A DNA stretch of 64,000 nt from an uncultured Sulfurovum sp. (GCA_902727895.1 CACVAP010000061.1:1-64000), one strand, 5' to 3'; shown: positions 35,517-44,632, numbered from the stretch's first letter. The notes: generated by a model not told the origin, from the sequence alone. A program made the numbers and translations.

Positions 35517-35858
35517 ATGACAATATACGGTATAAAAACCTGTTCAACAGTAGGTAAAGCTAGAAAGTTTATGAAAGATAATGGTATAGAGTTTGACTTT
35601 GTGGATTACAAAGTAGAGTCTGTAGGTGAAGAGAAGATTCGTGAATGGTTAAAGCAAGTAGACATGAAAGTACTTTTTAATACGCGTGGTACAAAGTATC
35701 GTGACTTAAAACTCAAAGAGCTTAACCTTGACGATGAGGGTAAAATAGAGTGGATGGCGAAAGAGAACTACTTATTAAAACGTCCTGTTATTGAGTATGG
35801 GGATGGCAAGGTACATGTGGCTTATGATGAAGAGGTTTATAGGGAGACATTTTTATAA
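35517..35858 (+). CDS. ArsC/Spx-family (YffB-like) thioredoxin-fold protein
   Basis: 113-aa thioredoxin-fold protein of the ArsC/Spx superfamily. The active-site region is IKTCSTVGKARKF with Cys9; only one cysteine is present, so it is not the CXXC Spx type. KRPVIEYGDG (about 88-97) is the conserved cis-Pro part. Arsenate reductase activity is uncertain; the YffB group has no proven reaction. A ten-codon relic matching its first 28 bases and upstream six lies at 40023-40056, after the defence-like cassette, so the two copies bracket that cassette. Confidence 0.85.
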   Translation: MTIYGIKTCSTVGKARKFMKDNGIEFDFVDYKVESVGEEKIREWLKQVDMKVLFNTRGTKYRDLKLKELNLDDEGKIEWMAKENYLLKRPVIEYGDGKVHVAYDEEVYRETFL

Positions 35859-35904
35859 GATCTTTAAGTTTGATAATCTTCTTAATTGAGAAATACTTTT
35901 TTGA

Positions 35905-35910
35905 TATAAT
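35905..35910 (+). promoter_or_regulatory. -10 box for the DUF262 cassette
   Basis: TATAAT lies 31 nt before the DUF262 ATG, and GGAG sits about 8 nt before the start. No -35 is properly spaced. Confidence 0.5.
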
Positions 35911-35941
35911 TAGAAAGCTTGGATAGTGAAGGAGTCTTTCA

Positions 35942-36976
35942 ATGAATAAAAATATTTCGGATAATGAAGATAATAATTATTTGAATACAATAGTAAAAAT
36001 TGATAAAGTTCAATATAGCTTATATGAATTAAAAAGAAAGTATGAAGAGCGACAAGATATTATTTTAAACCCTGATTTTCAAAGAGGAAAAGCATGGAAA
36101 ACAGATCGGCAAAAATCAGAATTGATTGAGTCTGTATTAATGGGTGTTCCTATACCTGTATTTTATTTTTTTGAGACTAAAAATGGTGCTATGGAAGTTG
36201 TGGATGGTAGACAAAGAATTACAACTTTTATAGATTTTTTTAATAATCAATTTCCTTTGACATATTTACCATATTTATCAGATTTAAATACAAAATATTT
36301 TAAAGATTTACCTCTACGTTTACAAGCTAAAATTGAAGATTATCAAATTACCATTAATATAATTCAGCCACCCACACCTGAAAGAATAAAGTTTGATATT
36401 TTTAATAGAATTAATCGTGGTGGTACAGAGTTAAATCATCAAGAGATGAGAAATGCACTTTATCATGGAAGTGCAACAGATTTATTAAAAGAATTAAGTC
36501 AAATAGATATTTTTAAAAAAGCTACGGATGATAAATTAAATAGTAATGTAATGGAAGATAGAGAATGGATACTTAGATTTTTTTATATATATCTATTAAA
36601 GATAAAAAATTGGAAATTTATTTATTTGTATGATATTAATGAATGTTTAGATGAAACGATGACCTATTTAAATGGTTTTGATGATTTAGATTCTTTTAAA
36701 TATGAATTTACAAAAGCCATGGAGATTTCATATGAATTATTTGATGCTGATGGGTTTAAATTTAATAAAAATGATAATTTAAATATGAACTTGTTTGAAA
36801 CATTGTCATATTTGTATATGATTTTAGATGAAGATAGAGATATGAAAGATTTAAAGATAAAAGTAGAAGATTTAAAAGAAGATTTTCAAGAAATGGATGA
36901 ATTTAATAGTGAAGATTTAAAAGAAAATCAATTTAGATTTGATATGGTATATGATTTAAAGGATGAAGATGATTGA
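35942..36976 (+). CDS. DUF262 protein (GmrS-type ParB-like N-domain), no nuclease domain
   Basis: 344-aa soluble protein with the DUF262 ParB/sulfiredoxin-like fold found in GmrSD type IV restriction enzymes and other defence proteins. The core motif is VVDGRQRITT (about 87-95). The upstream NPDFQRGKAW and downstream FNRINRGGTELNHQEMRNA are family hallmarks. In these folds the DGRQR-type motif is linked to NTP binding or hydrolysis. The C-terminal 150 residues are helical and acidic and lack the HNH (DUF1524) domain that gives GmrSD its nuclease, so another protein would need to supply the effector. The next gene starts 8 bp inside its end. Confidence 0.83.
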   Translation: MNKNISDNEDNNYLNTIVKIDKVQYSLYELKRKYEERQDIILNPDFQRGKAWKTDRQKSELIESVLMGVPIPVFYFFETKNGAMEVVDGRQRITTFIDFFNNQFPLTYLPYLSDLNTKYFKDLPLRLQAKIEDYQITINIIQPPTPERIKFDIFNRINRGGTELNHQEMRNALYHGSATDLLKELSQIDIFKKATDDKLNSNVMEDREWILRFFYIYLLKIKNWKFIYLYDINECLDETMTYLNGFDDLDSFKYEFTKAMEISYELFDADGFKFNKNDNLNMNLFETLSYLYMILDEDRDMKDLKIKVEDLKEDFQEMDEFNSEDLKENQFRFDMVYDLKDEDD

Positions 36977-38006
36977 AAAAGTAAAAATAGAAGGTTTTAA
37001 GAGTATAAAAAGTCAAGAGTTTGAGTTTAAAGGTTTAACTATTTTGACAGGGTTAAATTCTACAGGTAAATCAAGTGTTGTTCAATCAATTCTTTTATTA
37101 TCATCTTTTAATTCTATAGACAATCCTGTACTTAGAAAACATGTAAAAAAGTTTTCAACGTTTTCTGATGTACGAAATAAATATGAAAATGTTAATGAAA
37201 TTAACCTTGGTCTTCAAGGTCAAGGTATTTCAACCAGTATGTCTATAGAACGTTCTAATAGTTGGAAAGTTGGTTTAATGAATGAATCCAATAAAATAAC
37301 TTTTGAGGAAAATTTATTTTATATCTCTTCAAACCGTATAGGTCCAGAAGATATTGCAAATTATGATGAAGATATGAAATTCGGTATAGATGGAGAGTAT
37401 TTATTTGGTTATTTTGAACAGAATAAAAGAACGAGACTAGATAATTTATTAATTAAAGATGAGTCACATAATACATTAGATGCACAAGTAAGTTATTGGT
37501 TGAATTATATTTTAGATATTAGTTTACGCGTTGAAACGCAACAACAGACAGCTGATACTATAAAAGTAACGTTCGTTAGCGATGGTATAGAAGGGTTGTC
37601 TCCATTTAATGTTGGAGCAGGAAACAGTTATTTAGCAAAGATACTTATTATGGGACTCTCTTGTAGTATGGGGCATATATTAATTATTGAAAATCCAGAA
37701 ATTCATTTACATCCTAAAGCACAATCTAAATTAGCTGATTTTTTTGTTTTATTAGAGAAGGCTGGTATTCAAGTAATTGTTGAAACACATTCGGAACATC
37801 TAATTAATAAACTAAGATATAATGTTTATAAGAAGAAATTAGCAAGTGATAATATTGTTATTTATTATAAATCATCTATACAGAAAAATTTTGGGAAAAT
37901 ATCTATTAATAAAAATGGACACTTTATTGATGATAAAATGAATGAAATAGATTTTCCTAGTGGTTTTTTTGATTCTACATTATCTGAGTTATTGGAGATA
38001 ATGTAG
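36969..38006 (+). CDS. DUF3696-type ABC/AAA ATPase
   Basis: 345-aa ATPase from ATG 36969, chosen since AAAGG is 6 nt upstream; an ATG at 36963 touches the site. Walker A is GLNSTGKSS (about 28-36), Walker B ILIIENPEIHLHP, and the switch His is in VETHSEHLI. The C-terminal FPSGFFDSTLSELLEIM is characteristic of ATPases ending in DUF3696. The insert between Walker A and B is moderate and has no SMC-length coiled coil. Family members cluster with DUF262 genes and are suspected in phage defence. Translation is coupled to both neighbours. Confidence 0.83.
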   Translation: MIEKVKIEGFKSIKSQEFEFKGLTILTGLNSTGKSSVVQSILLLSSFNSIDNPVLRKHVKKFSTFSDVRNKYENVNEINLGLQGQGISTSMSIERSNSWKVGLMNESNKITFEENLFYISSNRIGPEDIANYDEDMKFGIDGEYLFGYFEQNKRTRLDNLLIKDESHNTLDAQVSYWLNYILDISLRVETQQQTADTIKVTFVSDGIEGLSPFNVGAGNSYLAKILIMGLSCSMGHILIIENPEIHLHPKAQSKLADFFVLLEKAGIQVIVETHSEHLINKLRYNVYKKKLASDNIVIYYKSSIQKNFGKISINKNGHFIDDKMNEIDFPSGFFDSTLSELLEIM

Positions 38007-38728
38007 TGGAGAAGGCAATAGTTTTAGATGATGAATTGTTAAAGGAGTTTTACGAATTTAAACATAATGGCTCTTATGATAATGAAACTATTCAAAATTT
38101 GTTACATTATTATAAGCCACATATTACAAACGTTGCTCAGCTTCAACGAGTAGGTATAAATAATGCTTCTTTATTTGCTCAGTTAGCTCAATCAAATTTA
38201 ACACATCAAACCCCTCGTGGATTGTGTGATAAAACTACTTATAAAATTATTTTACATAAGGATAAAACTTATTATCCTTATGTAAAAATCTCAGAAGATA
38301 TTTTAGAAAATAATTATACGTCAACATTTTATAAGAATGTACCAAGGGCTAAGGCACAGAATCATATTAAGGCTTTACTTAAAGATGCTAGTAGGATTTT
38401 TTTATATGATACATCTATAAAAAAACAATGGGATACTAGTAAAAAGTTTTTTCTTGAGTTAGTGCCTAGGAAGAATTTAAATATATTTTATGTGCAATTT
38501 CCAGAGTATAAAAGTCATCTTAATCATTTAGATAAGAACCATGTTAAGGAATTAAAAAATATATGTGTTGATTGGTCTATATCTAAAGACATGAGTAATA
38601 CAGAGTATGAAAACTTACATGATAGATATTTAATTATAGATAGTACAATAGAAGTAATTTTAACCAGTGGATTTGATTATCTTTTCGATGAAAATAAAGA
38701 CTTCACTTATATTGTTCGTAAGAAATAA
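38006..38728 (+). CDS. unrecognised protein with C-terminal PLD-like motif
   Basis: 240 aa from a GTG that shares one base with the preceding stop codon, with GGAG 10 nt upstream. The N-terminal half is unassigned. The C-terminal region holds an HxR(x4)D pattern, HDRYLIID (His205, Arg207, Asp212), then TSGFDYLF (about 220-227). That layout follows the phospholipase-D HxK(x4)D...GSxN motif with Lys replaced by Arg, as in PLD-like folds lacking full activity. The preceding IFLYDTSIKKQWDTSKKFF could be the matching strand-helix unit. It is the most likely effector or partner of the DUF262-ATPase pair, by inference from position only. Confidence 0.65.
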   Translation: MEKAIVLDDELLKEFYEFKHNGSYDNETIQNLLHYYKPHITNVAQLQRVGINNASLFAQLAQSNLTHQTPRGLCDKTTYKIILHKDKTYYPYVKISEDILENNYTSTFYKNVPRAKAQNHIKALLKDASRIFLYDTSIKKQWDTSKKFFLELVPRKNLNIFYVQFPEYKSHLNHLDKNHVKELKNICVDWSISKDMSNTEYENLHDRYLIIDSTIEVILTSGFDYLFDENKDFTYIVRKK

Positions 38729-38739
38729 GGAAAATAACC

Positions 38740-40020
38740 ATGTCAAAAACAACCATAAAATGCCCAAACTGTCAAACTGAAATAGATGTAAATAAAATTT
38801 TATATCATCAGCTTGAAGATGAATTAAAACAAAAAAATATTGCTGAACATAAGAAACTTCGTGATGAAGTGGAATCTAAGCGTAGAGAGTATAAAGATGC
38901 TTTTGAGGGTTTAAAAGCTAAAGAACTTGCCATAGAAGAAGCGAAAGAGAAGTTTAACGAAGAGCTTACAAAAGCGACAAAAGAGCAGGTTAAACTTGAA
39001 AAAAATAAGCTTTATGCTGAATTGAAAAAAGAGTTGGCAGAAGAGCAGAGTGAGTCGATTGCTTTACTTGAAAAAGAGTTAGATGAAAAATCAGAGCAAG
39101 TTAAAGAGCTAAATAAAAGTAAAGCAGAGATAGAACAGCTTAAACGGGAAAAATCTGAGATAGAATCAAAAGCCAAAGCAGATGCGCAAGTGGCTTTAAC
39201 AGAACAACTTCATGAAGAAAAAGAGAAAATTCAAAAAACTTTACAAGATCAAAATGAATTAAAGTTCAAACAGAAAGATGAACAGCTTGAACAGATAAAA
39301 AGAGAGCTTGAAAATGCACGACGCAAAGCAGAGCAGGGTTCTATGCAACTACAAGGTGAAGCGTTAGAACTTGCGATTGAGTCTTGGTTGGCTTCGCAAT
39401 TTCCTTTTGACAGTATTGAAGAGGTGAAAAAAGGAGCATTTGGGGCTGATTGTATTCAGAGAGTACACACCCGTGAAGTACAAAACTGTGGAACCATTTG
39501 TTATGAGAGCAAAAATACCAAAGCATGGTCGGATGGTTGGATAAGTAAACTCAAACAAGATATGCTTACTGTAAATGCAGACATTGGTGTGTTAGTAACT
39601 TCGGTTTATCCTAAAGATTTAAGTCGTATGGGTTTTGTGGATGGAATTTGGGTCTGTTCATTAGATGAGTTTAAGGGTTCAGTCTCTTTACTTCGTGAGA
39701 GTCTTATTCGTCTTCATCAAACAGCGCAAAGAGAAGAGAATAAATCTGACAAGATGAGTTTACTCTACAGTTACATGACAGGTAATGAATTTTCCATGCA
39801 AATGAGTGCCATTGTTGATGGATTTATGAAAATGCAAGAAGAACTTGATAAAGAACGTCGCTCACTTATGGCTTCTTGGAAGCGTAGACAAAAGACCATA
39901 GATGGTGTTTTAGTAAATACTACAGAGATGTATGGTTCATTACAAGGTATAGCTGGAAGTTCTGCTATTGTGCATATAGATGCTTTAGAGTTGCCTGACG
40001 AGTTTGATGAGGATGAATAG
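38740..40020 (+). CDS. DUF2130 coiled-coil protein with PD-(D/E)XK-like residues
   Basis: 426 aa. The N-terminal CPNCQTEID (about 8-16) is a half zinc ribbon. Residues about 25-210 are a long, highly charged coiled coil. The DUF2130 core follows (GADCIQRVHTRE, then ICYESKNTKAWSDGWI), where Asp and Glu-x-Lys sit like a PD-(D/E)XK nuclease centre. This residue reading is mine and untested. The C-terminus is helical. The gene starts 11 bp after the PLD-like gene. Base composition is closer to core genes than in the three genes before it, so it may be older than the cassette. Confidence 0.8.
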   Translation: MSKTTIKCPNCQTEIDVNKILYHQLEDELKQKNIAEHKKLRDEVESKRREYKDAFEGLKAKELAIEEAKEKFNEELTKATKEQVKLEKNKLYAELKKELAEEQSESIALLEKELDEKSEQVKELNKSKAEIEQLKREKSEIESKAKADAQVALTEQLHEEKEKIQKTLQDQNELKFKQKDEQLEQIKRELENARRKAEQGSMQLQGEALELAIESWLASQFPFDSIEEVKKGAFGADCIQRVHTREVQNCGTICYESKNTKAWSDGWISKLKQDMLTVNADIGVLVTSVYPKDLSRMGFVDGIWVCSLDEFKGSVSLLRESLIRLHQTAQREENKSDKMSLLYSYMTGNEFSMQMSAIVDGFMKMQEELDKERRSLMASWKRRQKTIDGVLVNTTEMYGSLQGIAGSSAIVHIDALELPDEFDEDE

Positions 40021-40022
40021 GT

Positions 40023-40060
40023 AATAAAATGACAATATACGGTTTAAAAACTTGTTTTTA
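40023..40060 (+). pseudogene. ten-codon relic of an ArsC-family gene upstream of ydcF
   Basis: Bases 40023-40056 match 35511-35544 (from 6 nt before the ATG to codon 10 of the ArsC-family gene) with only two mismatches, then diverge. The relic still encodes MTIYGLKTCF and stops at TAA, whose last A is the first base of the next ATG (TAATG). It is thus both a broken gene start and a potential tiny leader ORF coupled to ydcF. The relation to 35517 is seen directly; the mechanism of its formation is inference. Confidence 0.8.
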
Positions 40061-40711
40061 ATGTCTTATCTATGGATTTTATTGTTTCTTTGGCTTATCT
40101 CCATGCCTATTACTTATGCGTACCCTCTCTATTTATTGGAAAAAGATTATCTTCATAATGAGCCTTTAGCTACAGAAGGGGTTGATGCTATTGTTATTTT
40201 AGGTGGAGGGTTGACCGATAGAACCATGCACAAGCGACCAAATTTAACAGTAGGTTTACTTGAACGGGTACGGTTTGGAGCTTTTTTACAAAGAGAAAGC
40301 TCTTTGCCTATTTTAGTTTCGGGTGCTGGGTCACATCTTACCTGTACTGAAGCAGAAGTGATGAAAGAAGTTCTGGAAAACGAATTCCATGCCAAAGTAG
40401 AGTACGTTGAAGATAGAAGTAACACTACCCATGAAAATGCAAAATTTACAGTGGAAATGTTAAAGAAGAGTGAACTTAGGAAGGTTTACTTAGTTACAAG
40501 TTCTTGGCATTTAAAACGCGCCTTTTTTTTATTTGAAAAGTATGCTGATACGATAGAAATCATACCGATTGCTGATTTCTTTTATGTTGAGAAAAAGTTT
40601 GTGACGGGCTTGGACGACTTTTATCCAAGTATGTCAACTTTTTATTATCAGCACCGAATTTACTCTGAGTGGATTAAATTAATTATATATAAATTTAAGG
40701 GAATGTATTGA
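40061..40711 (+). CDS. YdcF/SanA-like DUF218 membrane protein
   Basis: 216 aa from the ATG at 40061, preferred over a TTG at 40052 that adds three residues. An N-terminal anchor (LWILLFLWLISMPIT) is followed by the DUF218 domain: DAIVILGGGLTDRT, RFGAFLQRESSLPILVSG, CTEAEVMKEVL, EDRSNTTHENAKFTVEML and YLVTSSWHLKRAFFLFEKY. Related proteins (YdcF, SanA, ElyC) act in cell-envelope maintenance, with ElyC affecting lipid-carrier use. There is no clear ribosome-binding site; translation may depend on the relic ORF upstream. The end overlaps the MATE start by four bases. Confidence 0.85.
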   Translation: MSYLWILLFLWLISMPITYAYPLYLLEKDYLHNEPLATEGVDAIVILGGGLTDRTMHKRPNLTVGLLERVRFGAFLQRESSLPILVSGAGSHLTCTEAEVMKEVLENEFHAKVEYVEDRSNTTHENAKFTVEMLKKSELRKVYLVTSSWHLKRAFFLFEKYADTIEIIPIADFFYVEKKFVTGLDDFYPSMSTFYYQHRIYSEWIKLIIYKFKGMY

Positions 40712-42033
40712 TAAGTATAAATAAAGCTAAACACAAGAAAATTCTTTCTATTTCACTTCCAGCAGCATTTAACTCTCTTCTTGACATGTTACAAGTTATT
40801 ACTGACCTTATAATGGTTGGAACCATTTCAGCTTTTGCTGTGGCTGCTGTGGGTTTAGGGTTACAGTCATTGATGTTTATCTTTGCTATTTTAACGGTGC
40901 TTCAAGTAGGAACAAGTGCTTTGATTTCGCGTTTTTATGGCGCAAAAAGAATGAAGCAGGGTTCTTTGGCTTTGTCGACACTTTTAGTCTTTGCATTTTG
41001 GCTTTCAATTCCCATGACAATCTTTTGGTATTTTGGATCTAATGCTTTTTATGGATGGATGGGCGTTGATGCACAAGTATGGGAGCTTGGTAGCACTTAT
41101 GTCTCTATTTTAACGATTATGTTGCCTTTTGTATTACTCAAGTATGTCTTTGTTACAGCACTCAATGCAACAGGAGATACAACTACTCCGATGTACATTA
41201 AAATAGTCTCTATTGTTGTTAATATCTTTTTAAATTATGTACTTATTTTTGGACATTTTGGTTTTGAGGCTATGGGCGTAGCTGGCGCTGCTTGGGCGAC
41301 GGTGATAGTTAATATTTTAGAAGCTTTGGTTTATCTATGGCTTTATGTCAATAATAAAACACCTTTTAAGCCTATAATTTATTTTTCAAAGAGTTTGTTA
41401 GACAGGGCTTTAAAAGTTGGGTTACCAGCAACGTATGAACGAACATTGACGGTGATTTCTTTTATGCTTTTTACCTCGATTATTGCTGGGTACAGTACAG
41501 AAGCTTTGGCTGGATATCAGATTGGATTGCGTATTGAGGGCTTGGCTTTTATGCCAGGTATTGGTTTTACCATTGCAGCCATGGCTTTGATGGGGCAAGG
41601 ACTTGGAGCTAAAAAACCTGAGCAGTCTTATGAAGATGTTCTTTTGGTTTTAAAGTATGCCATTGGATTAATGTTTTTTCTCTCATTTTTTATGATTTTT
41701 ACCCCAGAGTTAATTGTTCAGTATTTTACAAATGATGTAAAAACCATAGAAGAGGCAAGTTTATATCTTCAGATAGTTGGGCTTTCTCAGATTCCTTTGG
41801 CATTTAACTTTGTACTTTCAGGAGCATTACGTGGGGCTGGAGATTCTAAGCGTACTTTACGTATTAACCTTACTTCTTTGTGGTTGGTAAGGATTATTCC
41901 AGCATTTATTTTATCTTGGTATTTTAACGATATTATGTGGGTTTATATTGCGATGATTTCAGATACCTTTGTAAAAGCTTTCTTTTTATGGAGAGCTTTT
42001 GACAAAGGGGAGTGGAAGAAGATAAAGGTTTAA
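40708..42033 (+). CDS. MATE-family multidrug/cation efflux pump
   Basis: 441-aa inner-membrane antiporter with about 12 spans, the usual MATE size. It starts with TTG after AAGGGA, overlapping the previous stop by four bases. Conserved parts include ISLPAAFNSLLDMLQVITD, a GLGLQSLMF loop, and ATGDTTTPMYIKI and GALRGAGDSKRTL at equivalent places in the two halves. Likely proton- or sodium-coupled export of drugs or metabolites. The substrate is unknown. Confidence 0.9.
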   Translation: MISINKAKHKKILSISLPAAFNSLLDMLQVITDLIMVGTISAFAVAAVGLGLQSLMFIFAILTVLQVGTSALISRFYGAKRMKQGSLALSTLLVFAFWLSIPMTIFWYFGSNAFYGWMGVDAQVWELGSTYVSILTIMLPFVLLKYVFVTALNATGDTTTPMYIKIVSIVVNIFLNYVLIFGHFGFEAMGVAGAAWATVIVNILEALVYLWLYVNNKTPFKPIIYFSKSLLDRALKVGLPATYERTLTVISFMLFTSIIAGYSTEALAGYQIGLRIEGLAFMPGIGFTIAAMALMGQGLGAKKPEQSYEDVLLVLKYAIGLMFFLSFFMIFTPELIVQYFTNDVKTIEEASLYLQIVGLSQIPLAFNFVLSGALRGAGDSKRTLRINLTSLWLVRIIPAFILSWYFNDIMWVYIAMISDTFVKAFFLWRAFDKGEWKKIKV

Positions 42034-42039
42034 TAACTA

Positions 42040-42663
42040 CTAGTAATCAATAGTTTGTGTAATATTTTGTAAACTATAATTTGTACCATTATAATTCAAT
42101 AGACCATTAATCTTCAGTTGAATTTGTTGAACTTCTTTTTTACTATTGTAAATAATACTACTGTTTACAATTAAATCTTTTTTTAGATTCGTACTATTGT
42201 AAGTGTAGTCTTCCTCAATACTTAAGTCTAAGTTCATAGGGTACTTTCCTTCTGTATCCAGTTGACTATAGTCAATATTGATTTTACCATGCTGAAGGTT
42301 TTCGTCTTCTTGACAGTTTTCATAGTTTTGGTTACTACTTATTTTAGATACGTCCTCACTGTTATATGATTCTTTTAAGCCTGAAATATCACAATAATTA
42401 GTTTCTTTACTAAAATCTATGGCTTCATTTTTATTATAGTTAGTAACATTTGATTTCAGAATGGCACTTATTTCTTGAGAAATACTTTTTACCATATTCG
42501 TATTTGGTAGCGTTACAGGATTTTCATCTGTTGTACCAATGGCTACGCTTTCACCTAGTGTTGTGTTGTAGTTCTTTGAAGAGGAACTACTATTTCCACA
42601 TCCTTGCAATAGAAGGATTAAGATACTCGTAAATAAAATTGATACTTTTGTTAAAGTTTTCAT
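42040..42663 (-). CDS. lipoprotein of unknown function
   Basis: 207-aa lipoprotein. The signal peptide ends at LLLQGCGNSSSSS with the acylated Cys22 and a Ser run as linker. The mature part is acidic, rich in Asn and Tyr, and has two more Cys (near 93 and 117). Its C-terminus is strand-rich (YPMNLDLSIEEDYTYNST, IQLKINGLLNYNGTNYSL). No family is recognised. It has a -10 TATAAT at 42695-42700 and is monocistronic. Confidence 0.6.
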   Translation of the reverse strand: MKTLTKVSILFTSILILLLQGCGNSSSSSKNYNTTLGESVAIGTTDENPVTLPNTNMVKSISQEISAILKSNVTNYNKNEAIDFSKETNYCDISGLKESYNSEDVSKISSNQNYENCQEDENLQHGKINIDYSQLDTEGKYPMNLDLSIEEDYTYNSTNLKKDLIVNSSIIYNSKKEVQQIQLKINGLLNYNGTNYSLQNITQTIDY

Positions 42664-42694
42664 GGTTATATCCTATCAAACGATGATTTTTTGA

Positions 42695-42700
42695 ATTATA
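42695..42700 (-). promoter_or_regulatory. -10 box for the 42.0 kb lipoprotein
   Basis: ATTATA on the plus strand reads TATAAT on the minus strand, 32 nt before the ATG. Confidence 0.45.
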
Positions 42701-42856
42701 CTTAAATTATTATTAAAATATAAAGTAATTTTTTAATTTAAAATATTTATTATTCTTTTGTTATACAATAGTCTACACAAAAAATGTTGTTTATTGTATA
42801 TGAAAAAAATATTAGAGTAAAAGTAGAAAGATAGATTAAAAAATGTTAGATATTAT

Positions 42857-42882
42857 GAAATAGGGAAAAGTAGCCCTATTTC
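42857..42882 (-). terminator. possible aroC terminator hairpin
   Basis: A 9-bp inverted repeat (GAAATAGGG / CCCTATTTC) with an 8-nt loop spans the aroC stop codon on the minus strand. It lacks a clear T tract, so it may only stabilise the 3' end. Confidence 0.35.
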
Positions 42883-43955
42883 TTGTAGATGTCTTTGAGG
42901 TGTTGCATCTTTTTACCCATGTTAAGTAGGGTCATGTCAGCCAATACAAGTGCCATCATGGCTTCTGTTACAACAGAACCACGTATGGCAACACAAGGGT
43001 CATGACGACCTTTTAGCTCAAACTTCATTGCTTCATTAGAAGTGTTTACTGTATCTTGTGCTTGGAAAATAGAAGGAGTTGGTTTAAAATGTGTTTTAAC
43101 TACAATGTCATCACCATTTGAAATTCCACCAAGCATCCCACCTGAATGATTGGAAGTAAATCCATCTGGTGTGATTCCATCATTGTTTTGGCTACCTTTG
43201 AGTGAAGTAGAGGCAATTCCATCTCCAATTTCTATGGCTTTAGCTGCATTGATTCCCATCATGGCTTCAGCAAGAATAGCATCTAGTTTATAGTAAAGTG
43301 GTTCCCCTAAACCTTTAGGAACACCTGTTGCAACAGTTACAACGACACCACCTACCGAGTCATGTTTATTTTTGGCAGCTAAAATTGCATCTTTTTGTGC
43401 TTCTTCTACTTTAGGATCTAAGGCATAAAGAAGTGAAGTTTTTGCATGTTCAAAGTCATAGGCATCAGCTTTAATACCATCTACTTCACAAAGTCCAGAG
43501 ACAATTTCTACATCCAATGTTTTAAGCATTAGTTTTGCAATCGATCCAGCTGCTACTCTTGCTGCTGTTTCACGTGCTGAACTTCTTCCACCACCACGGT
43601 AGTCACGTATTCCATATTTATGAAAGTAAGTAAAGTCTGCATGACCTGGACGAAAAAGGTCTTTTACATTGTCATAGTCACGGCTTTTTTGGTTTCCATT
43701 AAAGATTATCATCATAATAGGTGTACCTGTACTAAAGCCCTCAAAAGTTCCTGAGAGTATTTCTACTTTGTCATCTTCTTTTCTAGCAGTTTCTAGTTTT
43801 GATTTTCCAGGCTTTCTTCTGTTGAGTTCAGATTGAATGTATGCTTCATCTATTTCAAGTCCAGCTGGAACACCATCTACAATACAACCTAAGGCTTTTC
43901 CATGTGACTCACCAAACGTGGTCATGGTAAATGCTTTTCCAAAAGTGTTTGACAT
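42876..43955 (-). CDS. aroC: chorismate synthase
   Basis: Last enzyme of the shikimate pathway, converting EPSP to chorismate with reduced FMN. 359 aa, normal length. FGESHGKALGCIVDGVPAG near the N-terminus, RPGHADFTYFHKYG, RDYRGGGRSSARETA, and GRHDPCVAIRGS match the family, with His residues expected in the active site. The ATG shares one base with the rnc stop codon, so aroC follows rnc on one transcript. Confidence 0.97.
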   Translation of the reverse strand: MSNTFGKAFTMTTFGESHGKALGCIVDGVPAGLEIDEAYIQSELNRRKPGKSKLETARKEDDKVEILSGTFEGFSTGTPIMMIIFNGNQKSRDYDNVKDLFRPGHADFTYFHKYGIRDYRGGGRSSARETAARVAAGSIAKLMLKTLDVEIVSGLCEVDGIKADAYDFEHAKTSLLYALDPKVEEAQKDAILAAKNKHDSVGGVVVTVATGVPKGLGEPLYYKLDAILAEAMMGINAAKAIEIGDGIASTSLKGSQNNDGITPDGFTSNHSGGMLGGISNGDDIVVKTHFKPTPSIFQAQDTVNTSNEAMKFELKGRHDPCVAIRGSVVTEAMMALVLADMTLLNMGKKMQHLKDIYKK

Positions 43956-44632
43956 TAGATTTCTCCCTTAAGTGTTTTTAGTGCTATTTCAGCTGCTCTT
44001 TGTTGGGCTTCTTTTTTTGACTTTCCTAATGCAGAGGCAATGATTCTGTTTTGTAATTCAACAGCAATTTCAAATTCTTTTTTATGGTCAGGACCAAATG
44101 CCCGTACTAATTTATAGTTTGGGGTTTCTCCAAAGTCAGCTTGGGTTAGTTCTTGAAGGGTTGTTTTAAAATCTTTTGACAAAGAGTTGAGGTCAATGGT
44201 TTCATAGGAAGCTTCAATAAGGTCAATGGCAATTTTTGCAGTGACTTCTAAACCGGATTCTAAATAGATAGCGCCAATTACAGCTTCAAAGGCATTAGAA
44301 AGTAAAGAAGGTTTTATTCGACCATCATTATTTTCTTCAGCTGAAGAGATGAGCAGTGCTCCTCCCAAATCAATTTCAAGTGCTAATCTTGTAAAACCTT
44401 TTTCATTTACCAGTGAAGCACGAATTTTTGAAAGTATTCCTTCATCTTCTTTTGAAAATTTACTAAAAAGATATTCTCCTACAATTAAGTCGAGTACAGC
44501 ATCACCTAAGAACTCTAATCGCTCATTATTATAAGGTTTCTTATAACTTTTATGCGTAAGTGCTTCGGTGATGAGGTCATCTCTTTTAAATTGGTAGTTT
44601 AAAGCTTTTTCGAGTGCTTTAAATTGTTTCAT
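43955..44632 (-). CDS. rnc: ribonuclease III
   Basis: Double-strand RNA endonuclease processing rRNA and other RNAs, 225 aa. The signature [21 protein letters not shown] (about 36-55) holds the metal-binding Glu and Asp residues, and [14 protein letters not shown] the second acidic set. The dsRNA-binding domain occupies about 155-225 ([36 protein letters not shown]). AAAGGA precedes the ATG. Linked to aroC as an operon. Confidence 0.97.
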   Translation of the reverse strand: MKQFKALEKALNYQFKRDDLITEALTHKSYKKPYNNERLEFLGDAVLDLIVGEYLFSKFSKEDEGILSKIRASLVNEKGFTRLALEIDLGGALLISSAEENNDGRIKPSLLSNAFEAVIGAIYLESGLEVTAKIAIDLIEASYETIDLNSLSKDFKTTLQELTQADFGETPNYKLVRAFGPDHKKEFEIAVELQNRIIASALGKSKKEAQQRAAEIALKTLKGEI

